Part shown: positions 1-4,242 of the stretch, in pieces
Numbering within the stretch: position 1 is the stretch's first letter
How the letters are laid out: each line of letters opens with the position of its first letter
DNA from: WLMZ01 sp031410915
Lineage (GTDB): Bacteria; Actinomycetota; Acidimicrobiia; Acidimicrobiales; Ilumatobacteraceae
Assembly (NCBI GenBank): GCA_031410915.1
Contig: JANNZY010000128.1
Span: 1-21,514 of the forward strand
Length of the DNA: 21,514 nt
Reading direction: 5' to 3'
The notes under the pieces: generated by a model
The model's input: the letters and a program-made list of their open reading frames with translations, nothing else
Databases searched by the model: none
What the model was told of the DNA's origin: nothing
Position numbers and translations under genes: made by a program

Positions 1-209
1 TACTCAATATGCGCGATCGAGATCGTAATACCACGCGCCTTCTCCTCCGGCGCCTTATCAATCTGATCAAACGGCGTATACTCCGCCAACCCCTTCGACG
101 CCAACGTCTTCGAAATCGCCGCCGTCAACGTCGTCTTCCCACGATCAATATGACCCATCGTCCCAATATTCACATGCGGCTTCGTACGCTCAAACTTTGC
201 CTTACTCAT
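1..209 (-). CDS. tuf: Elongation factor Tu, N-terminal part (cut by window edge)
   Basis: EF-Tu is the GTPase that delivers aminoacyl-tRNA to the ribosome. Only the first 69 codons are in the window; the gene runs off the left edge. The protein opens MSKAKFERTKPHVNIGT, carries the G1 P-loop region at residues 19-28, and shows the switch I approach KAPEEKARGITIS near residues 52-65, all typical of actinobacterial EF-Tu. The ATG at 209 has a good ribosome binding site, AAGGAG, at 225-220 with a 10-nt spacer. Two features are odd. The normally invariant GHxDHGKT motif reads GHIDRGKT. Codon choice avoids C at third positions: only two of 69 codons end in C, while neighbouring genes prefer C. The gene lies 34 nt after tRNA-Met and is probably co-transcribed with the two tRNAs. 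The family assignment is secure. Confidence 0.96.
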   Translation of the reverse strand, partial: MSKAKFERTKPHVNIGTMGHIDRGKTTLTAAISKTLASKGLAEYTPFDQIDKAPEEKARGITISIAHIE

Positions 210-243
210 TGGAGCCTGTCTCCTTCAATCAAACGGGTGGTTC

Positions 244-320
244 TGGTAGCGGCGATCGGGATCGAACCGATGACCTTCCGATTATGAGCCGGATGCTCTG
301 ACCAACTGAGCTACGCCGCC
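244..320 (-). tRNA. tRNA-Met (CAT), elongator type
   Basis: The minus strand folds as a full cloverleaf. The acceptor stem is GGCGGCG paired with CGCCGCT (one G-T pair), the D arm is GCTC...GAGC, the anticodon loop CTCATAA gives anticodon CAT, and the T arm is ATCGG-TTCGATC-CCGAT. The 3' CCA is encoded at 246-244. The sequence resembles actinobacterial elongator tRNA-Met rather than initiator tRNA, which usually lacks the first acceptor pair. A CAT-anticodon tRNA-Ile is the alternative, considered less likely. It lies between tRNA-Thr (60 nt upstream) and tuf (34 nt downstream). Confidence 0.95.
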
Positions 321-380
321 AGGGCTTTGCTCGGTCACGACGCACGCCTGCGGGCAGACGAGCGCGAGACCGATTGGTCG

Positions 381-453
381 AGCCCTCTGTCGGAGTCGAA
401 CCGACGACCTACGCCTTACCATGGCGTTGCTCTACCTACTGAGCTAAGAGGGC
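381..453 (-). tRNA. tRNA-Thr (GGT)
   Basis: The minus strand folds as a cloverleaf with a perfect seven-pair acceptor stem, GCCCTCT with AGAGGGC. The anticodon stem is ACGCC/GGCGT around loop ATGGTAA, giving anticodon GGT, and the T arm is GTCGG-TTCGACT-CCGAC. The discriminator is T and no CCA is encoded. The order tRNA-Thr, tRNA-Met is found in other actinobacteria, for example ahead of rpmG in mycobacteria; here tuf follows instead. Confidence 0.95.
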
Positions 454-457
454 GGAT

Positions 458-474
458 GCGCGGCAAAGCCGCGC
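458..474. other. Perfect 7-bp hairpin just upstream of tRNA-Thr
   Basis: GCGCGGC and GCCGCGC flank a three-base loop. On the minus strand the hairpin ends 4 nt before the tRNA-Thr 5' end, so it would lie in the 5' leader removed by RNase P. There is no T-run on either side, so a terminator function is not supported. Its role is unknown. Confidence 0.4.
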
Positions 475-517
475 CAGCCGGAGAGCGAGCATATCGCCTC
501 GACGAGCTGACGGCCAC

Positions 518-1078
518 GTGATTCTGACCGATTCGGACGCTGACATCGCGGATGCGAGACGGATAGGTTCCCTGGTCGTGGGCGACCTCTCCATCCGACT
601 CGCGACGATCGCCGACGCAGAGGCGATCCGCACGATCTACAACCACGAGGTGCTGCACTCCGCGGCGACGTTCGATCTCGTGCCACGATCGCTGGACGAC
701 CAACGGCAGTGGATCACCACCCGGTCCGGCGCCTTCGCGGCACTGGCGGCGACGGACGGGGACACCGTCGTCGGTTTTGGCTCGTTGTCGCCGTACAAGG
801 AGCGTGCCGCCTACCGCACGAGCGTCGAGGACTCCGTGTACGTCCACACCGAGCACCAAGGTCGTGGTATCGGCAAGCTGATCGTCACCGAGTTGCTGGC
901 CGTGGCGCGGATCTCGGGCTTCCACACCGTCTTTGCGCGGATCAACGCGTCCAGCGTGGCGAGTCGGGCCCTCCATGCGGCATGCGGCTTCGAGCTCGTC
1001 GGCATCGAGCGCGAAGTCGGCCGCAAGTTCAACCGCTGGCTCGATGTCGCGTTGATGCAGGCGCTTCTGTCGGCCTGA
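518..1078 (+). CDS. GNAT N-acetyltransferase, phosphinothricin acetyltransferase-like
   Basis: This is a single-domain acetyl-CoA-dependent N-acetyltransferase of the Pat/Bar type, whose relatives acetylate phosphinothricin, methionine sulfoximine or similar amino-acid analogues. Visible marks are the N-terminal strand LSIRLATIADAEAI (residues 24-37), the acetyl-CoA-binding motif A HQGRGIGK (113-120), the NASS segment (143-146) and the C-terminal block VGRKFNRWLDVALMQ (167-181) characteristic of this subfamily. The GTG at 518 is used here, but the first 20 residues match nothing in the family, and the in-frame GTG at 578 (giving VGDLSIRLAT) would yield a standard-length protein. Neither has a strong ribosome binding site. 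The gene starts 64 nt from the divergent tRNA-Thr. Substrate cannot be told from sequence. Confidence 0.88.
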   Translation: MILTDSDADIADARRIGSLVVGDLSIRLATIADAEAIRTIYNHEVLHSAATFDLVPRSLDDQRQWITTRSGAFAALAATDGDTVVGFGSLSPYKERAAYRTSVEDSVYVHTEHQGRGIGKLIVTELLAVARISGFHTVFARINASSVASRALHAACGFELVGIEREVGRKFNRWLDVALMQALLSA

Positions 1079-1122
1079 CGGCGATTCGACCAGGGACTCG
1101 GTGGCGCTGCGCAGCGGACGGC

Positions 1123-1141
1123 TCACCCCGTGCGGGGGTGA
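1123..1141 (+). terminator. Possible terminator hairpin after the acetyltransferase
   Basis: TCACCCC and GGGGTGA form a 7-bp GC-rich stem around loop GTGCG, 45 nt after the acetyltransferase stop. No T-run follows, so it is either a weak intrinsic terminator of the kind found in high-GC genomes or a simple hairpin. It separates the acetyltransferase from the regulatory gap upstream of the winged-helix gene. Confidence 0.4.
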
Positions 1142-1186
1142 AAGCACTCACCGTGCGGGCTCCTGTCCGGCATCGCGGAAACGGTT

Positions 1187-1208
1187 ACATGTGACGTTCG
1201 TCACATGT
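1187..1208. promoter_or_regulatory. CRP/FNR-family operator-like palindrome
   Basis: Ten-base arms ACATGTGACG and CGTCACATGT flank a two-base centre. The core at 1190-1205 is TGTGA, six bases, TCACA, an exact match to the consensus of cAMP-receptor-type regulators, including mycobacterial CRP (established knowledge). It lies 92 bp before the winged-helix start at 1298 and 108 bp after the acetyltransferase stop, so it most plausibly controls the winged-helix gene. It has no terminator features. Confidence 0.6.
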
Positions 1209-1253
1209 AGTGAGAATCGACTATCGAACCCGACGACAGCGAGTAGAAATAGG

Positions 1254-1290
1254 TTGGTCAGACCAAGTCGATCGCACAATATTGAGGGGA
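1254..1290 (+). promoter_or_regulatory. Palindrome, possible promoter and ribosome binding site of the winged-helix gene
   Basis: TTGGTC, A, GACCAA is a perfect 13-bp palindrome at 1254-1266. Its left arm TTGGTC could serve as a -35 element, with CAATAT at 1277-1282 as the -10 (17-bp spacer), which would put the operator over the promoter. The transcript would then have a very short leader. The ribosome binding site GAGGGGA at 1284-1290 lies 7 nt before the ATG at 1298 and supports that start. The promoter assignment is tentative; the palindrome and binding site are directly visible. Confidence 0.4.
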
Positions 1291-1297
1291 CAGCTCA

Positions 1298-1666
1298 ATG
1301 ACTGTAGACAACGGAGGAGTTGCCACGGAGAGTGCCAATCCCCCACGCGCCAGGACTCGTTCCGATTGGACGATCCTCAGCAACCACGGGCATGTGCTCG
1401 TGTGCATCGCCAGCGACCCGGACAGTCGGCTACGCGACATTGCCCGTCACGTCGGCATTACGGAACGGGCTGTATTCGGAATTGTCGAAGATCTGGAGCA
1501 TGGCGGCATCATTCAACGGATCAAGGTTGGCCGGCGCAATAGATACTTGATCAACGTCGATCAACCGCTGCGTCACGAGATGATCTCGGACCACACCGTC
1601 GGCGACTTGCTCGGCGCGTTGGCCTTTAACGCCGACGACAACCTCCCCCACTTCCAGCACTCCTAG
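1298..1666 (+). CDS. Small winged helix-turn-helix DNA-binding protein
   Basis: The protein has 122 residues. A disordered N-terminus (1-22) is followed by a winged-helix fold: helix WTILSNHGHVLVCIASD (24-40), a helix-turn-helix RLRDIARHVGITERAVFGIV (44-63), recognition-helix continuation EDLEHGG (64-70), and a wing IQRIKVGRRNRYLIN (72-86). This layout is seen in MarR/ArsR-like regulators. The tail (87-122) is short and has no obvious ligand domain or metal-binding cysteines. The ATG has a clear ribosome binding site (1284-1290). Upstream lie a CRP-type site and a second palindrome that could be an autoregulatory operator. Codon use is less C-biased than in the neighbours, with several ATT, GAT, AAT and one AGA, which may reflect transfer or low expression. 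It converges with the ABC-F gene, 19 nt apart. Its target genes are unknown. Confidence 0.8.
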   Translation: MTVDNGGVATESANPPRARTRSDWTILSNHGHVLVCIASDPDSRLRDIARHVGITERAVFGIVEDLEHGGIIQRIKVGRRNRYLINVDQPLRHEMISDHTVGDLLGALAFNADDNLPHFQHS

Positions 1667-1685
1667 TCAGCGACGGCGACGGCCG

Positions 1686-3482
1686 TCAGACCTCGAGCCC
1701 GCGGGCCTCGGCCTCGTCGGCGACGCCGAGCCAGATCTCTTCCGCCCGGTCGAGTGCGGCCTGGGCCTCGGCCAGCAACGCGCTCAGCCGGCCGAGCTCG
1801 ACGTGGTCGGCTCCGGCTCGGGACAGTTCGACTTCGAGCCGATCTCGCGCAGCCACGGCCTCGGCGACGGCGCGCTCGGCCACACCGAGTTGTCGGCGCA
1901 GCGTGCTCGGGCTGCGCCCACCGCCAGCGGTCGGCGACGACGCCGGCACAGCGTTGGGCCCCGGCGGTCGTGACGGTGCCGGATCCTGACGCGGACGCGC
2001 AGGAGTCGTCGCGCGTGCAGCGCGCTCGGCGAGCCATCCGGCGACCCCCCCGCGGACCGCACGCACGCCACCGTCACCGTCGAGGGCGCGCACATCGGTG
2101 ACCGTTCGATCGAGAAAGGCGCGGTCGTGGCTGACGGTGACGACGATGCCCGGCCAGTCGTCGAGGAACTCCTCCAGCGCGCGCAGCGTGTCGAGGTCCA
2201 AGTCGTTGGTCGGCTCGTCGAGCAGCAACACGTTCGGCTGCTCGATCAACGTCAGCAACAGCTGCAGGCGACGGCGCTCGCCACCGGACAGCGTGGAGAT
2301 GGTCGCGAACTGGGCGTCGCCGTCGAACCAGAACCGGCGCATCAGCCCGATGTCGTCGACGCTCGGCGCACCCTTGTCGCCGGCCACTGCGTCGCGCACA
2401 CGTTGCGACACGTCGAGGTCGCGGCCGAGTTGGTCGTAGTAGCCGACGCTCACCGTGCGACCACGATCGACGTGGCCCTCGGTGGGCTCGAGCCGGCCGG
2501 CGAGCAGGTCGAGCAACGTGCTCTTGCCGGCCCCGTTCGGCCCGACGATGCCGATGCGGTCACCGGGGTCGAGCATCAGGTCGACGGGATCGATGACCCG
2601 TGTGCCATCGGGCCAGGCGAAGCCGACGTGGTCGAGTTCGATGCCCTTCGAGCCGAGCCGCTGGCTGCCGAGCGCCAAGCCCAGATCACCCTGGCGGGCA
2701 GCCGCTTGCGGCCGGGCATCGACGATCGCACGTGCGGCGTCGACGCGTGCCTTTGGTTTGGTCGAGCGCGCTGGCGCGCCTCGACGCAACCAGGCCAGTT
2801 CGCGGCGGGCCAGGTTTCGTCGGCTCTGCTCGGTGGACGCCGCCTGCTCCTCGCGCTCGATCCGTGCGTCCAGATAGGCGGCGTAGCCCGAGCCAGCGTT
2901 CCAGCCGGCCGGTTGATGCAGGAACGCCCGACCACGGTCCAGTTCGAGCACCTTCGTGGTGACGCGGTCGAGGACGTGGCGGTCGTGGGTGACCAAGAGC
3001 AACCCACCGGTGAAGCCGGCCAGCCACTCTTCGAGGTATGCGATCGCATCGAGGTCGAGATGGTTGGTCGGCTCGTCCAGGATCAGCGCCTCCCACTCGC
3101 GCACGAGGAGACCGGCGAGCGCGACCCGCTTGCGTTGCCCGCCGGACAGCTGATCGGTGGGCGCGTCGAGCAGCACCGTCATGCCCAGCCGGTCGAGCAT
3201 CGCCTCGCCCTGCCAGCCCTCGCCGACGGCATCGCGTACGGTGCCGGACGGCAGCACCGGCGCCTGATCGAGCACGCCGACTCGTGCCCCGCGTCCGCGG
3301 CGGACCACACCTGTCTCCGGCGACGTCTCGCCACTCAGGATGCGCAGCAGCGTGGTCTTGCCGCTGCCGTTGAGACCGACGACGCCGATGCGGTCTCCGT
3401 CGCTGACGGTGAGAGACACGTCGGCGAACAGCAGGCGGTTCGGCCGCGATGCACTCACCGCCTCGGCGTCGATCAGGATCAC
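1686..3482 (-). CDS. ABC-F family ATPase, Uup-like
   Basis: This is a soluble ATPase with two nucleotide-binding domains and no membrane segments, as in ABC-F proteins that act on ribosomes (established for the family). Domain 1 has Walker A GLNGSGKTT (36-44), signature LSGGQ (112-116) and Walker B ALILDEPTNHLD (132-143). The basic interdomain linker spans about 205-275. Domain 2 has Walker A GPNGAGKST (314-322), signature LSGGE (398-402) and Walker B LLLDEPTNDLDLDT (419-432). The EPTNDLD form and the C-terminal alanine/glutamate-rich coiled coil (about 525-595, after a proline-rich hinge) point to Uup rather than EttA. The start is GTG at 3482; no Shine-Dalgarno is visible, and two hairpins lie just upstream. 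tRNA-Tyr lies 99 nt upstream on the same strand. Exact cellular role is not deducible. Confidence 0.93.
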   Translation of the reverse strand: MILIDAEAVSASRPNRLLFADVSLTVSDGDRIGVVGLNGSGKTTLLRILSGETSPETGVVRRGRGARVGVLDQAPVLPSGTVRDAVGEGWQGEAMLDRLGMTVLLDAPTDQLSGGQRKRVALAGLLVREWEALILDEPTNHLDLDAIAYLEEWLAGFTGGLLLVTHDRHVLDRVTTKVLELDRGRAFLHQPAGWNAGSGYAAYLDARIEREEQAASTEQSRRNLARRELAWLRRGAPARSTKPKARVDAARAIVDARPQAAARQGDLGLALGSQRLGSKGIELDHVGFAWPDGTRVIDPVDLMLDPGDRIGIVGPNGAGKSTLLDLLAGRLEPTEGHVDRGRTVSVGYYDQLGRDLDVSQRVRDAVAGDKGAPSVDDIGLMRRFWFDGDAQFATISTLSGGERRRLQLLLTLIEQPNVLLLDEPTNDLDLDTLRALEEFLDDWPGIVVTVSHDRAFLDRTVTDVRALDGDGGVRAVRGGVAGWLAERAARATTPARPRQDPAPSRPPGPNAVPASSPTAGGGRSPSTLRRQLGVAERAVAEAVAARDRLEVELSRAGADHVELGRLSALLAEAQAALDRAEEIWLGVADEAEARGLEV

Positions 3483-3493
3483 GGGACGAGGCT

Positions 3494-3510
3494 ACGAGCG
3501 CTGCGCTCGT
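3494..3510 (-). other. Hairpin immediately upstream of the ABC-F start
   Basis: ACGAGCG and CGCTCGT pair around a three-base loop, ending 11 nt before the GTG start of the ABC-F gene. With the larger hairpin at 3538-3572 it makes a tandem pair in the presumed leader. The hairpin could mask translation initiation or simply be structured spacer. Confidence 0.4.
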
Positions 3511-3537
3511 TGCCGGTGGTTTGCGCGCTCACACGGC

Positions 3538-3572
3538 AACGACCCCGCCTGCTGGCGCAGGACGAGGTCGTT
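3538..3572 (-). terminator. Possible terminator of tRNA-Tyr or leader hairpin
   Basis: AACGACC and GGTCGTT form the outer 7-bp stem, and CCTGC with GCAGG forms an inner 5-bp stem around loop TGGC, separated by a small internal loop. It starts 9 nt after the tRNA-Tyr 3' end. No T-run follows. It may end the tRNA transcript, or form part of the ABC-F leader if transcription continues. Confidence 0.45.
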
Positions 3573-3581
3573 CACACCGAG

Positions 3582-3663
3582 TGGGCCGGGAAGGATTCGA
3601 ACCTACGAAGGCTGAGCCGGCAGATTTACAGTCTGCTCCCTTTGGCCGCTTGGGTACCGACCC
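3582..3663 (-). tRNA. tRNA-Tyr (GTA)
   Basis: This is a class II tRNA with a long variable arm. The acceptor stem GGGTCGG pairs with CCGGCCC (one T-G pair), the anticodon stem CAGA/TCTG carries loop CTGTAAA with anticodon GTA, and the long variable arm CCGGCTCAGCCTTC is as in bacterial tRNA-Tyr. The T arm reads GTAGG-TTCGAAT-CCTTC, which leaves one T-T mismatch in the T stem. CCA is not encoded. The gene is divergent from yajQ, whose start is 87 nt away. Confidence 0.93.
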
Positions 3664-3738
3664 GATGTTTGTGCCCGTGAGGGCCGGCCGAATCGTAGCG
3701 GCACCACCGGCGGCGCGCACCTCCGATTCGGCACTGGG

Positions 3739-3744
3739 TACTCT
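3739..3744 (+). promoter_or_regulatory. Probable -10 element of a leaderless yajQ transcript
   Basis: TACTCT fits the actinobacterial TANNNT -10 pattern and ends 6 nt before the yajQ ATG at 3751. No Shine-Dalgarno is present between them. This spacing would put the transcription start at or next to the ATG, implying a leaderless mRNA, which is common in actinobacteria. Confidence 0.45.
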
Positions 3745-3750
3745 GGACGG

Positions 3751-4239
3751 ATGCCAAGTTTCGACATCGTCTCCGAGGTTGATCGCCAAGAGTTGCGCAA
3801 CGCCGTGGATCAGGCTCAGCGCGAGATCAGCACCCGGTTCGACTTCAAGAACACCAACTCGTCGATCGAGCAGAACGACCTCGTCATCACGCTGCGCACG
3901 GTGAGCGAGGACCGGCTCAACGCGTTGAAGGTGGTCCTCGAGGAGAAGCTCGTGAAGCGCAACATCTCGCTCAAGGGCGTCGACTTCGGCACGGTGCAGG
4001 AGGCGACGCAGAACACCGTCCGCCAAGTCGTGACCGTGCGCGTCGGCATCTCCGGTGACAAGGCCCGCGAGATCAATCGCACGATCAAGGAGAAGGGTCC
4101 GAAGGGCGTCAGCAGTCAGACCCAGGGCGAGACCGTGCGTGTCACCGGCAAGAAGCGCGACGACCTGCAGGCCGTCATGACGCTGCTGAAGGCTGCCGAC
4201 CTGGAGATCCCCCTGCAGTTCAACAACATGCGCGACTGA
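3751..4239 (+). CDS. yajQ: YajQ/UPF0234 family nucleotide-binding protein
   Basis: The 162-residue protein matches the YajQ family over its full length: start MPSFDIVSEVDRQELRNAVD, then STRFDFKNT (28-36), ISLKGVDFGT (72-81), the segment VGISGDKAREINRTIKEKG (98-116), and the end LEIPLQFNNMRD. Family members fold as two linked ferredoxin-like domains; some proteobacterial members bind cyclic di-GMP, and binding in this organism is only an inference. The gene is likely leaderless. It is monocistronic by context: the divergent tRNA-Tyr is on one side and a convergent gene begins 3 nt beyond its stop on the other. Confidence 0.95.
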   Translation: MPSFDIVSEVDRQELRNAVDQAQREISTRFDFKNTNSSIEQNDLVITLRTVSEDRLNALKVVLEEKLVKRNISLKGVDFGTVQEATQNTVRQVVTVRVGISGDKAREINRTIKEKGPKGVSSQTQGETVRVTGKKRDDLQAVMTLLKAADLEIPLQFNNMRD

Positions 4240-4242
4240 CCG

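Noticed and set aside
1672..1687. Small inverted repeat between the convergent winged-helix and ABC-F genes
   Set aside because: The stem is only five pairs (or a loopless ten-base palindrome), too weak to call a terminator.
2127..3680. A 517-codon open frame on the plus strand opposite the ABC-F gene
   Set aside because: It is a GC-rich shadow of a well-identified gene; its translation is low-complexity with no recognisable domain, and it also runs through the tRNA-Tyr gene.
3692..3697. TACGAT on the minus strand as a -10 for tRNA-Tyr
   Set aside because: No matching -35 element lies 16-18 bp upstream, so the call would rest on six bases alone.
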